Below, one piece after another: positions 43,135 to 51,820 of a stretch of DNA of 64,000 nucleotides (its first letter is position 1; the number at the start of each line of letters is the position of its first letter). A model generated the notes under the pieces. The model was not told the origin of the DNA, did no database searches, and saw nothing but the letters and a program-made list of their open reading frames with translations. The DNA comes from Marinobacter shengliensis (GTDB lineage Bacteria > Pseudomonadota > Gammaproteobacteria > Pseudomonadales > Oleiphilaceae). The translations under genes were made by a program, and so were the position numbers. Where the stretch lies: positions 1 through 64,000 of the forward strand of contig NZ_PXNO01000028.1 in the NCBI RefSeq assembly GCF_003007715.1, given 5' to 3'.

Positions 43135-44154
43135 CTAAGACGCACACTCCGAACGCGAACCGTCCACCCGGCAACGAATGGCACGCATCAGTTTGATCGC
43201 ACGCTCGTCATACACGCCATCCTCCAGCAGAGACAGCCTCACCTGGCGCAGCATCCGGTCGTACTCGGCCACATCTTCCTGAGGCGGGTGCATCCATACC
43301 TCTTCCGGAATGCCCGCTTCTGCCTCGGCGATAATCTCGTAGGCCTGATCAATCCGCTTGATCGATTCATCACGCACCATCTGGCCCGCATCATCCGGGA
43401 ACCGGTCACGATGGATGATGACCTGGAAGTTCATGTACCCCAGGGCGTATTTGAACACGCCCCCCTTGGTGTTAACGCCCTTGTACAATTCCAGTGGCTG
43501 ATAGGCCACCGCCGGGGCGTAGGCCAGGTCCACGCTGCCATTGTTGAACTTGCCGGCAAAGTTGGCGGAATTGGAGCCCACCACTGACGCGCCTACATGA
43601 CGAACCATGCGCACCGACGCACTGTCATAATCCAGGGTGGCGATGCGCTTGCCCTGGAGCTTTTCAACCGAGTCGACGTTGCGATCACGGGTGTGCAGGT
43701 AGATAGCACCACCGGGGAATACACCGGCCACCTCGTAGGGCCCTTCAACCAGGAACTGGCGTGCCTGGGGTTGGCTCAGGGTGTTGTACAACAGGCGCAT
43801 TTCCTGCTCGCCAGGGACGGCACCCATGGCCTCCAGGCTGCCGGTAAATTTGTTGAACTCACGGGCGCGGGTGCCCGTGAGCAGCACTGCGTCGCACTGG
43901 CCCGCCTTGAAGTCCTCGGCGGCAACCTTTTCATCGGTGTAAGCCCGCAGGTTCAGCCTGATGCCTCGCTGCATGGCGACCGGCTGGAACTCTTTGGTAA
44001 TGGCAAACAGCGGGCCGTTGGCGCCCACGGGATCAAACACGCAAAAGCTGCGCTCGAGAATCTCGGTTTCGGCTTTCGCCAGAGCAGGGGTAACCAGGGT
44101 GGCGCACAAAGCAGCCGCCATGGCAATACGGCGGGATAAACTGACTGATTTCAC
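43135..44154 (-). CDS. Periplasmic solute-binding protein, TRAP-associated type
   Basis: 339 residues from a GTG with AGGAG 7 bases upstream. A signal peptide (AMAAALCATLVTPALAKA) is followed by a two-lobed binding-protein pattern: LERSFCVFDPVGANGPLFA, GQCDAVLLTGTRAREFNKF, LQGKRIATLDYDSASVRMV and the C-terminal RRCRVDG-like Cys pair near the end. It resembles the DctP-like family found beside fused TRAP permeases. It is the first of three TRAP-related genes on this strand, but hupB lies between it and the other two. Confidence 0.75.
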   Translation of the reverse strand: MKSVSLSRRIAMAAALCATLVTPALAKAETEILERSFCVFDPVGANGPLFAITKEFQPVAMQRGIRLNLRAYTDEKVAAEDFKAGQCDAVLLTGTRAREFNKFTGSLEAMGAVPGEQEMRLLYNTLSQPQARQFLVEGPYEVAGVFPGGAIYLHTRDRNVDSVEKLQGKRIATLDYDSASVRMVRHVGASVVGSNSANFAGKFNNGSVDLAYAPAVAYQPLELYKGVNTKGGVFKYALGYMNFQVIIHRDRFPDDAGQMVRDESIKRIDQAYEIIAEAEAGIPEEVWMHPPQEDVAEYDRMLRQVRLSLLEDGVYDERAIKLMRAIRCRVDGSRSECAS

Positions 44155-44360
44155 GGGATGACTCCTGAATTATTATTGTCGGACACCGGCACAGCAGGCC
44201 GCCGGCATTTTCCGTCGTCCTTTTGATGACCATAAGTGGCCGAGCCATAGAATACGTTGGCTCAGGTGCCTCTCTTCAAGAGTTTTTCAGCAAAAACAGG
44301 GTAATCTGTGATGGCGTCGACAGAGGTTGGCCAACCTCTGCCGCATTTTCAGCAGTGTCA

Positions 44361-45656
44361 CTATTGCCAGGCGGTCCGTCCGCCAACCAGCGTTAGCTTC
44401 ATTAACCCCGGCAGCTCACATCCGAAACGGGGGGCATGGTGTCCGGCTGACACCAGGGTAGATGGGGACGGTACCCAATGGCCTTTGGGGTCGAAAATGC
44501 ACAGGTCTGCCGCCACACCCTCAGCCAGCGCCCATTCCCGGCCCAAAACCCGGGATGGACCAAGGGTCAGCGCAGACAGCAGGTCAGGCATCTCAAGTTC
44601 ACCAGACGCCACCAGCCCCAACCCCAGGGACAACACGCTCTCGATGCTGGACAGGCCAGGTTCGGTGGCCGGCAGTGGCGCCTGCTTGGCGGCGCTGTCG
44701 TGGGGCTGATGCTGGCTGACGATGGCATCAATCACACCCTCGCGAACGCCTGCCAGCAGCGCCTGGCGATCACTCTCGGAGCGCAGCGGCGGGCGTACGT
44801 GAAAACGGCTATCAAAGCCCGCCAGTGCATCTTCGGTATACACCAGCTGATGCATGGCGACATCGGCAGTCACCTGGATTCCCCGTTTCCGGGCCTCCGC
44901 CAGCATCTCGACGCTGCGGCCACAGGACAACTGGCTCAGGTGCAGTCGTACCCCGGTCTCCTCCGCCAGCAACAGCATTTCCATGACCGCAGCCGTCTCC
45001 GCTACTTCCGGAATGCCCAGCAGGCCCAGGCGGGTCGCCACCTGACCATCGTGAGCGTAGCCGTCCGCGGCCAGGGCCTGGTTCTCCGGACTGAACATCA
45101 CTGTCAGGTCGAAGGTCTGGGCATAGGCCATACACCGGCGCAGGATACGGGCATTGCGCACCCCACGGGAACCGTTACCCACTGCCACGCAACCGGCGTT
45201 CTTCAGGCCCGCCATATCACTGAGCAAGTCACCTTCCAGGCCACGGGTAATCGCTCCAACGGGCAACACATTCACCACACCACGGGTAGCCGCACCTTCA
45301 CGAATCAGATGGGTCACGGCGCTGGAATCATTGACCGGAGAGGTTTCCGGGCTGGCGCAAACCGTGGTGAAACCACCGTGGGCGGCTGCCCGGGTTTCCG
45401 AGGCAATATTGCCCTTCTGACCATTACCGGGTTCCCGGAGGTTGCAACACAAATCCACAAACCCCGGGGAAATCACACAGCCACTGGCGTCAACACTCCG
45501 GGCTACACCGGCCTGCTGCGCCTCAGAACCGACAGCGGCAATCTTTCCGTCGCGAACCAACAGCCCGGGATTGTCGGTCAATTGCCCATGAGCATCGAAC
45601 AGGGTGCCACCGGTAATCACCAGGCTGGTGCTGTTATCTTGCTGGCTGCCACTCAT
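44361..45656 (-). CDS. pyrX: Dihydroorotase-like inactive subunit PyrC' (PyrX)
   Basis: 431 residues with the dihydroorotase barrel, but the zinc-binding HxH motif is lost: the site reads DLCCNLREPG (68-77), with Cys70 and Asn72 in place of the histidines. In Pseudomonas such a PyrC' subunit has no activity and holds aspartate transcarbamoylase in a dodecamer. The 4-base ATGA overlap with pyrB supports the same role here. A true dihydroorotase must be encoded elsewhere. Confidence 0.93.
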   Translation of the reverse strand: MSGSQQDNSTSLVITGGTLFDAHGQLTDNPGLLVRDGKIAAVGSEAQQAGVARSVDASGCVISPGFVDLCCNLREPGNGQKGNIASETRAAAHGGFTTVCASPETSPVNDSSAVTHLIREGAATRGVVNVLPVGAITRGLEGDLLSDMAGLKNAGCVAVGNGSRGVRNARILRRCMAYAQTFDLTVMFSPENQALAADGYAHDGQVATRLGLLGIPEVAETAAVMEMLLLAEETGVRLHLSQLSCGRSVEMLAEARKRGIQVTADVAMHQLVYTEDALAGFDSRFHVRPPLRSESDRQALLAGVREGVIDAIVSQHQPHDSAAKQAPLPATEPGLSSIESVLSLGLGLVASGELEMPDLLSALTLGPSRVLGREWALAEGVAADLCIFDPKGHWVPSPSTLVSAGHHAPRFGCELPGLMKLTLVGGRTAWQ

Positions 45657-46672
45657 GCCCGATGTCCCTCGCTGTCTGTCTGTTTTTGCTGTCGCTCTGC
45701 CATTTGCCCACCCATCGCCATCGACATGACCGCCATCCGGATGGCAATACCATTGGTTACCTGGTTCAAGATCACCGATTGAGGACCATCCGCCACCGCC
45801 GATTCAATCTCGACACCCCGGTTGATCGGGCCCGGGTGCATCACAATGCAGTCCGGCCTGGCCAGCGCCAGCTTCTCCTGATTCAAGCCATACAGGCGGT
45901 AGAATTCCCGCTCGCTGGGCAGCAGTGCCCCTTCCATACGCTCCTTTTGCAGCCTCAGCATGATCACCACGTCCAAGTCTTTCATGCCGCGGGCCATGTC
46001 ATATTCCACGGTGCAGCCAAGATCTTCCACATCCCTGGGCAACAGGGTACCGGGGGCAATCACCCGCACCTCTTCTGCGCCCAGTTCGTTCAGGGCCCGG
46101 ATCTGGGAACGGGCAACCCGGGAGTGTAATACGTCGCCGACAATGGCCACTTTCAGGCCTTCAAAACGCCCCTTGTGCTGGCGAATGGTGAGCATGTCGA
46201 GCATCGCCTGGGTGGGGTGGGCATGCCTGCCATCGCCCGCATTGATGATGGCCACGCCCGGGGTCACGCTTTCCGCGATAAAGTGCGGCGCCCCGCTCTG
46301 GGAATGCCGCACCACGAACATGTCGCTGGCCATGGCCTCCAGGTTAAGCAGGGTGTCTGACAGGGATTCCCCTTTGGAGGTGGCCGACGTGTTGATGTCC
46401 AGGTTCAGCACATCGGCAGACAGCCGCTTGGCGGCCAGCTCAAAGGTACTGCGGGTACGGGTACTGGATTCGAAGAACAGGTTAACGACGGTGCGGCCCC
46501 GCAACAGCGGCACCTTCTTGATGCTGCGCTCACCCACTTCGATAAAGGAATCGGCGGTATCCAGAATGTCGGTCAGCAGCTCCCGGCCCAGGCCGTCCAA
46601 AGTGAGAAAATGCCGCAACTGACCATCCCGGGTCAGCTGCAAGTGGTTCGGGGAGGGATCGTTTGCGGTCAT
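45653..46672 (-). CDS. pyrB: Aspartate carbamoyltransferase catalytic chain PyrB
   Basis: 339 residues. The carbamoyl-phosphate loop is FFESSTRTRSTFELA, with the 80s-loop residues in NTSATSKGESLSDT and the HPTQAMLDMLTI motif. The catalytic Arg lies in VVRHSQSGAPH and the C-terminus has HPGPINRGVEI. It makes N-carbamoyl-aspartate. The extended N-terminus is typical of the pseudomonad class that assembles with PyrC'. It follows pyrR by 26 bp. Confidence 0.97.
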   Translation of the reverse strand: MTANDPSPNHLQLTRDGQLRHFLTLDGLGRELLTDILDTADSFIEVGERSIKKVPLLRGRTVVNLFFESSTRTRSTFELAAKRLSADVLNLDINTSATSKGESLSDTLLNLEAMASDMFVVRHSQSGAPHFIAESVTPGVAIINAGDGRHAHPTQAMLDMLTIRQHKGRFEGLKVAIVGDVLHSRVARSQIRALNELGAEEVRVIAPGTLLPRDVEDLGCTVEYDMARGMKDLDVVIMLRLQKERMEGALLPSEREFYRLYGLNQEKLALARPDCIVMHPGPINRGVEIESAVADGPQSVILNQVTNGIAIRMAVMSMAMGGQMAERQQKQTDSEGHRA

Positions 46673-46698
46673 GGCTCGCCTGTCGTCAATTGGGGGTG

Positions 46699-47208
46699 TT
46701 ACTGCCCGGAGTCCTGAAGTTCGATGCGCAACGGCTCGGGGCCGCGCAACTTGACGCGCTGGTGCGCTTCCAGCGCCAGGGAATGGCCGACCACATCGGG
46801 CTGAATCGGCAGCTCCCGGGCACCCAGATCAATCAAGGTGGCCAGTATGATACTGGCAGGACGACCGTAATCGAAGATCTCATTCATCGCGGCGCGAATG
46901 GTTCGCCCACTCATGATCACATCATCAATCAGGATGATGTCACGGCCTTCGGTGTCAAAAGGCAGGCTGGAGGGCTTTACTTTCGGGTTCAGGCCAATGC
47001 GACTGAAGTCGTCCCGATAGAAGGAAATATCCAGCTCACCAAACGGCTGTTCAATCCCCAGGCGCTTGCCAATAACATCCGCCAGCCAGACGCCACCGGT
47101 GCGAATGCCAATCAGCACAGGGTTGTCGATACCACGTTGCTCCAGAATCCGGCGTAACCCGGTTTCCAGCTCATCCAGCAACTGGTTGATATCCATCAAT
47201 GCGGTCAT
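46699..47208 (-). CDS. pyrR: Pyrimidine regulatory protein / uracil phosphoribosyltransferase PyrR
   Basis: 169 residues. The phosphoribosyl-pyrophosphate loop is IILIDDVIMSGRTIRAAM and the N-terminal flexible part is PVLIGIRTGGVWLADVI. In Gram-positive bacteria PyrR binds pyr leader RNA; in pseudomonads its target is less clear. The start at 47208 has GAGG 5 bases upstream. It is the upstream gene to pyrB and 19 bp past ruvX. Confidence 0.95.
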   Translation of the reverse strand: MTALMDINQLLDELETGLRRILEQRGIDNPVLIGIRTGGVWLADVIGKRLGIEQPFGELDISFYRDDFSRIGLNPKVKPSSLPFDTEGRDIILIDDVIMSGRTIRAAMNEIFDYGRPASIILATLIDLGARELPIQPDVVGHSLALEAHQRVKLRGPEPLRIELQDSGQ

Positions 47209-47227
47209 CAGAGCCTCATCAGTCAGG

Positions 47228-47659
47228 TCAGCCGGCCTGTTCCCGGCACCAGGTTTCCAGTATCAGTACCGCAGCACGGTCATCTACCCCGTGGCGACCA
47301 AAATCACGGTTGCCACCGGCAGCCATCACATCGCCCTTGGCTTCAAAGCTGGTCAGTCGCTCATCCACCATTTCCACTGGCACATGAAAACGACCGTGTA
47401 GGCGCTTGCCGAATTTACGGGCCCGGGCACACATGTCGTTTTCGGTATCATCCATATTCAGCGGCAACCCAACCAGCACCATATCCGGCTGCCATTCCGC
47501 CAGAAGTTTCTCGACCTGCTGCCAGTCCGGGATACCGTCCCTCGCCGGGATCATGGCCAGGGGCTGGCCGGTGCCGAGCAGTTCCTGACCGGAAGCGACA
47601 CCAATGCGACGGGTTCCGAAATCAAAGGCCAGCAGCCGACGGTTACCTTGTTCAGGCAT
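47228..47659 (-). CDS. ruvX: Holliday-junction resolvase-like / 16S rRNA processing RuvX (YqgF)
   Basis: 143 residues. RNase-H-fold motifs: LLAFDFGTRRIGVASG (first Asp), MVLVGLPLNMDDTEN and MVDERLTSFEA, then the final Asp in GVDDRAAVLIL. The family acts in 5' end maturation of 16S rRNA and can cut Holliday junctions. The start overlaps the end of algH by 8 bases. Confidence 0.95.
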   Translation of the reverse strand: MPEQGNRRLLAFDFGTRRIGVASGQELLGTGQPLAMIPARDGIPDWQQVEKLLAEWQPDMVLVGLPLNMDDTENDMCARARKFGKRLHGRFHVPVEMVDERLTSFEAKGDVMAAGGNRDFGRHGVDDRAAVLILETWCREQAG

Positions 47660-48218
47660 GGCCCACCGAATCACTGAGCTGGTTCAGATCGACACCAATC
47701 AACCTGAGTACCGCTTCATAACGCTGGCTGACCGGTGTCCGGAACAGGATATCGGTGCTCGCCGGGCAGGTCAGCCAGGCGTTGCTGCCGAGTTCTTCTT
47801 CCAACTGCCCTTCACCCCAGCCTGAGTAACCCAGAGCCACCAGAAACTCATCCGGTCCCTCATCGCGACCAATACTTTCCAGAATATCCCGGGAGGTGGT
47901 GAGCAGAACGTCATCGGTCACCAGTGCCGTACTTTGCCATTGCTGGCCAGGCGAGTGGAGCACAAAACCCCGTTCCGGCTGCACCGGGCCACCGGTGAAC
48001 ACCGGCAGGTCCAACTCACCGCCATGCATGTCCAGCTGCTCGAGGATTTCTCCCAGGTGGATATCCAGAGGCTGATTGATCATCAGCCCAAGGGCCCCTT
48101 CTTCGGAATGTTCGCAGAGGTAAATAACACCGCCATGGAAACGGGGGTCGGCGAGCCACGGTGACGCCACCAGAAAGTGGTGCCTGAGATTACCGTCGGT
48201 TTGTTTGGACGCTGTCAT
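47652..48218 (-). CDS. algH: YqgE/AlgH family protein
   Basis: 188 residues. Signatures are HHFLVASPWLADPRFHGGVI, GALGLMINQPLDI, VFTGGPVQPERGFVLHS and FLVALGYSGWGEGQLEEEL. The gene was named from alginate control in Pseudomonas, but its biochemical role is unknown; the surface pocket suggests a small-ligand or partner site. It overlaps tonB (ATGA) and ruvX. Confidence 0.95.
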   Translation of the reverse strand: MTASKQTDGNLRHHFLVASPWLADPRFHGGVIYLCEHSEEGALGLMINQPLDIHLGEILEQLDMHGGELDLPVFTGGPVQPERGFVLHSPGQQWQSTALVTDDVLLTTSRDILESIGRDEGPDEFLVALGYSGWGEGQLEEELGSNAWLTCPASTDILFRTPVSQRYEAVLRLIGVDLNQLSDSVGHA

Positions 48219-49081
48219 CCGGATGTAAGCCCCCGCTGCTGGAACGACCAGGTACGTATGATCTCCAGCTCGTCCACTTCCTGCTGCATCTCTTCCGGGA
48301 AGGGTGCAAAGGGCGCGGCCATGCGCACAATGCGAATGGCGGCATCATCAAGTACCGTGCTGCCGGACGACTGGAGTATCGCCACTTCCTTGATTGTGCC
48401 ATCTTTGCGCAGAGAAACCAGCATACGCAGATTTCCGTAGATTCCGGCCTGCCTCGCTTCAGTCGGATAATTGATGTTGCCCACCCGGGTAACCTTGTTT
48501 ACCCAGTTCTGAACGTACCAGGCATTGCTTGACCTGAGGGTGGAGGCCGCCGTCACCCGCATGACCCTTGGCTTGCGAGCATAGGCTTGCTGCTGGGCAT
48601 CAAACCGGGCTTCCAGGCTGGCAATTTCCAGGCTCCGCTCCATCAGGCTTTTGCGCTCACTGCGTGGCAACGGTTCCGGCTCAGGCTCTGACCGGTCTTC
48701 GGGCTGCTCTACCTGCCGGCTCGCCGTCGTTTCGGTCTGAACCACCGCACGCTCTTCCCGGGGTTGCGGTTGTGTGGTGGTCTGGGGCTCAGGCTGCACC
48801 TGGGCCATTTCGGGCTGGCTGATTTCGGCTGGTTCCGGCGTGGTCATCTCCATGGCCTCTTCTTCCGTGCCACTACCCTGCTGGCTGGTCTGGGCCAGAA
48901 AATCCGCCTCATCCGGAGCCTGCTCATCATCAAACTGCGAGAGCGTAATCTCCATGGTCTGGGCAGACGAACGGGGAGACTCCGGAGCAAAGGTAATGCC
49001 CAGAACCACAATGGCATGCACCGCCAGCGCCATGAACAGCGTGAAGGACAACCGGTCGAAATCGCTTACCTGAACTGCCAT
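48215..49081 (-). CDS. tonB: TonB-family energy transducer
   Basis: 288 residues. One membrane anchor near the N-terminus (SFTLFMALAVHAIVVLGITFA, broken by a Gly) is followed by a Pro/Glu/Gln-rich stalk (about 35-170) and a C-terminal TonB domain with INYPTEARQAGIYGNLRM and SSGSTVLDDAAIRIVRMAAP. It resembles P. aeruginosa TonB3, which sits at the same place and is tied to twitching motility. No exbB-exbD genes are beside it. ATG 49081 is preferred as AGGAAAGG precedes it. Confidence 0.92.
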   Translation of the reverse strand: MAVQVSDFDRLSFTLFMALAVHAIVVLGITFAPESPRSSAQTMEITLSQFDDEQAPDEADFLAQTSQQGSGTEEEAMEMTTPEPAEISQPEMAQVQPEPQTTTQPQPREERAVVQTETTASRQVEQPEDRSEPEPEPLPRSERKSLMERSLEIASLEARFDAQQQAYARKPRVMRVTAASTLRSSNAWYVQNWVNKVTRVGNINYPTEARQAGIYGNLRMLVSLRKDGTIKEVAILQSSGSTVLDDAAIRIVRMAAPFAPFPEEMQQEVDELEIIRTWSFQQRGLTSG

Positions 49082-49127
49082 TACCTTTCCTGATAGTTTA
49101 TCTGCACGTGCCTGGAGGAAGCCTGAC

Positions 49128-50081
49128 TCAGCTCCGGCCCAGGCGCCGATCAATGGCATCCATCAGCATGCCGGCAATGTCGATGCCAAAGGCCGCATCC
49201 AGCTCGCGGATACAGGTTGGGCTGGTGACATTGATTTCGGTGAGGTAATCGCCGATCACATCCAGCCCGACAAACATCAGCCCTTTTTCCTTGATCACTG
49301 GCGCTACGCGGGCACAGATTTCCCGATCCCGCGCGGTCAGTTCGCGCCCCTCTCCACGCCCCCCGGCCGCCAGGTTGCCGCGATTTTCACCCTGGGATGG
49401 AATTCGCGCAAGGGCGTAAGGCACCGGCTCGCCCTCGATCAGCAGAATCCGCTTGTCGCCGTCGGTGATTTCCGGAATGAATTTCTGCGCCATCGCCTGG
49501 TGGGCGCCATGGTTGGTCAGGGTTTCAATGATCACCCCAAGGTTCGCATCGTTTTCCCTGACCCGGAAAATCGACCGGCCGCCCATGCCATCCACCGGTT
49601 TCATGATGATGTCGCCATGCTCGGCATAGAACTCCCGGAAACGCTGGGAGGAACGGGTGACGATCAACGGTGGCGTGAGGTCCTCGAACTGGGTGGCAAA
49701 CAGCTTCTCGTTGCAATCCCGCAGCGTGGCCGCCGGATTGACCACCAGCGCACCCTGTTGCTCAGCAGCCCCCAATATATAAGTGGCCATCAGGAACTCG
49801 CGATCCACCGGCGGATCCTTGCGCATCAGAATCACATCCAGATCACCCAGGGCCCGATCCTGGCTGGCGCCATAGCTGAACCAGTTTTCCGGGTCCATAT
49901 GCACGGTGAGATCGCGGGTGTGGGCACGGGCCTGGCCACCCGCCAGATACAGATCGTGCTGTTCCATATACTCGATCTGCCAACCGCGTTTCTGCGCCGC
50001 CAGTAACATGGCCAGCGAACTGTCTTTCTTGAAGCTGATGTCTTCGATAGGATCCATCACGATCCCGAGCCGGACTGTCAT
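49128..50081 (-). CDS. gshB: Glutathione synthetase GshB
   Basis: 317 residues, full length. It begins VRLGIVMDPIEDISFKKDSS and has the ATP-grasp motifs ILMRKDPPVDREF, DIIMKPVDGMGGRSIFRV and DVIGDYLTEINVTSPT. It joins gamma-glutamylcysteine and glycine. AGGAG lies 6 bases before the ATG. It is divergent from pilG, as in Pseudomonas, and heads the minus-strand run gshB-tonB-algH-ruvX-pyrR-pyrB-pyrX. Confidence 0.97.
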   Translation of the reverse strand: MTVRLGIVMDPIEDISFKKDSSLAMLLAAQKRGWQIEYMEQHDLYLAGGQARAHTRDLTVHMDPENWFSYGASQDRALGDLDVILMRKDPPVDREFLMATYILGAAEQQGALVVNPAATLRDCNEKLFATQFEDLTPPLIVTRSSQRFREFYAEHGDIIMKPVDGMGGRSIFRVRENDANLGVIIETLTNHGAHQAMAQKFIPEITDGDKRILLIEGEPVPYALARIPSQGENRGNLAAGGRGEGRELTARDREICARVAPVIKEKGLMFVGLDVIGDYLTEINVTSPTCIRELDAAFGIDIAGMLMDAIDRRLGRS

Positions 50082-50276
50082 CAGAGTCTCCTGGAATTTC
50101 GATGTGAAAACACGAACCGGTCAGCAGAGCGAACCAGCGATAAAGTGCTATGCTGGAAATGGTATTGTACCCGAGCCTTGATTGCACCCGGTGAAATCCA
50201 CAGTTAAATCCGTGACGGCACAGGCAGAAGTACATTTGGTCACAAACTAATACTTTTTATCCGGCCATCGATACTC

Positions 50277-50327
50277 TATAAATGAGCGGGGTTTATAGAA
50301 CAACCTTAAGGTTTGTGTTAAAACCCC
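50277..50327 (+). promoter_or_regulatory. Probable -10 box and structured leader of pilG
   Basis: TATAAA (50277-50282) is a good -10 hexamer with only a weak TTTTTA at -35. The predicted leader contains GGGGTTT (50288-50294) pairing with AAACCCC (50321-50327), enclosing the perfect 12-base palindrome AACCTTAAGGTT (50302-50313). The next 45 bases lead to the pilG start. Confidence 0.4.
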
Positions 50328-50372
50328 CGTTTGAAAATAACGACAGTCGCTAGAGCGCAAGGCAGTTGGACA

Positions 50373-50765
50373 ATGGATGACAACTTCGAGAATCTGAAGA
50401 TTATGGTGATTGACGACAGCAAAACCATTCGTCGCACCGCAGAAACCCTTCTCAAAAAGGTCGGTTGTGAGGTCATCACCGCCACTGACGGCTTTGACGC
50501 TCTGGCCAAGATTGCCGATTCCCAGCCGGACATCATTTTTGTTGATATCATGATGCCCCGACTGGATGGCTACCAGACCTGCGCACTTATCAAGAACAAT
50601 TCCTCTTTCAAAAAGACGCCGGTTATCATGCTCTCGAGCAAGGACGGCCTTTTCGACAAGGCAAAAGGCCGGATCGTTGGCTCGGACCAGTATCTGACCA
50701 AACCGTTCAGCAAGGATGAGCTGCTCAATACTATTCGCCAGTACATTCCACAGGCGCAACAGTAA
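50373..50765 (+). CDS. pilG: Twitching-motility response regulator PilG
   Basis: 130 residues, a single receiver domain. It has the acidic pocket MVIDDSKTIRRTAETLL, phospho-Asp in IIFVDIMMPRLDG, and the conserved Lys in YLTKPF. PilG acts downstream of ChpA and promotes pilus extension and cAMP synthesis in Pseudomonas. ATG 50373 gives the usual length. First gene of the pil-chp operon. Confidence 0.95.
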   Translation: MDDNFENLKIMVIDDSKTIRRTAETLLKKVGCEVITATDGFDALAKIADSQPDIIFVDIMMPRLDGYQTCALIKNNSSFKKTPVIMLSSKDGLFDKAKGRIVGSDQYLTKPFSKDELLNTIRQYIPQAQQ

Positions 50766-50797
50766 ACCTGCTGACACCAGTAATTATCGAGGAAAAC

Positions 50798-51160
50798 ATG
50801 GCCCGCATTCTGATTGTTGACGACTCGCCAACAGAAGTTAAAAAGATTTCCACTATCCTGGAAAAACACAAGCACGAAGTGCTGACCGCCGACAACGGTG
50901 CGGACGGCGTGGCCAAAGCCCGCGCAGAAACCCCGGACCTGGTTCTGATGGACGTGGTCATGCCTGGCCTCAATGGCTTTCAGGCCACCCGCCAGCTGAC
51001 CCGCGCGCCAGAAACCGCGTCCATTCCGGTTGTGATTGTTACCACCAAGGATCAGGAAACCGACCGCGTGTGGGGAACCCGCCAGGGCGCCAAGGGTTAC
51101 CTGGTCAAGCCGGTTAACGAAGATGACCTGATCAAAACAATCAACAGCCTGATTGCCTGA
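50798..51160 (+). CDS. pilH: Twitching-motility response regulator PilH
   Basis: 120 residues, a second stand-alone receiver: ILIVDDSPTEVKKISTILEK, phospho-Asp in LVLMDVVMPGLNGF, and Lys in YLVKPVNEDD. In Pseudomonas PilH opposes PilG, possibly as a phosphate sink. It lies 32 bp after pilG, with GAGGAAA before the ATG. Confidence 0.95.
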   Translation: MARILIVDDSPTEVKKISTILEKHKHEVLTADNGADGVAKARAETPDLVLMDVVMPGLNGFQATRQLTRAPETASIPVVIVTTKDQETDRVWGTRQGAKGYLVKPVNEDDLIKTINSLIA

Positions 51161-51180
51161 TCCCTAACCGTGGAGTAAGC

Positions 51181-51726
51181 ATGTCCGCCCAGGCCGCCCC
51201 TTTCGCCGTTCTGACGGATATCGCCCAGCGCAGCCGGTCATTAGCCGCCGGCCTTCCGGAACAACAGGAAGCCGTTGAACTCTGGAACGGCATCGGTTTT
51301 GTTCTGGCGGGTGAGCGCTATGTCGCACCCATGGGTGAAGTCACCGAAATCCTGCACGTCCCCCGGTTTACTCATATCCCGGGGGTTCGCTCGTTTTTGA
51401 TGGGTGCTGCCAATGTTCGCGGCCGCCTTCTGCCCCTGGTTGACCTCGCCGGCTTCTTCGATGTTCCCCGATCCTCCCGCAGTATGCGCGAGCGTCGGGT
51501 TCTGGTCATTGAGCAAGGCGACGTATTCAGCGGCCTGGTGGTCGATTCCGTGCTGGGCATGCAGTACTTTGCAAAAGACAGTTTCAGGGCGACTCCCGAG
51601 GGAGTACCCGACAGCATTCGTCCGTTCGTGACCGGTGGTTATGAGCGCAACGAGGAGGTCTGGAAAGTGTTCTCTGCCGCCGATCTGGTGGAAGATGAGC
51701 GTTTTCTCGATGTCGCACAGTGGTAA
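51181..51726 (+). CDS. pilI: CheW-like adaptor PilI
   Basis: 181 residues with a CheW fold: GIGFVLAGERYVAPMGEVTEIL and PGVRSFLMGAANVRGRLLPL are the recognisable blocks. It couples the receptor PilJ to the kinase ChpA. It follows pilH by 20 bp. Confidence 0.93.
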   Translation: MSAQAAPFAVLTDIAQRSRSLAAGLPEQQEAVELWNGIGFVLAGERYVAPMGEVTEILHVPRFTHIPGVRSFLMGAANVRGRLLPLVDLAGFFDVPRSSRSMRERRVLVIEQGDVFSGLVVDSVLGMQYFAKDSFRATPEGVPDSIRPFVTGGYERNEEVWKVFSAADLVEDERFLDVAQW

Positions 51727-51820
51727 GGGTGTGAGCACTGGCAGGAACATCACCCTGACCGTCTGAAACCCGTTACAAAAACTTGCCATTTCCAGAAAGA
51801 AAGAGGCCGGGAGCCAGAAA

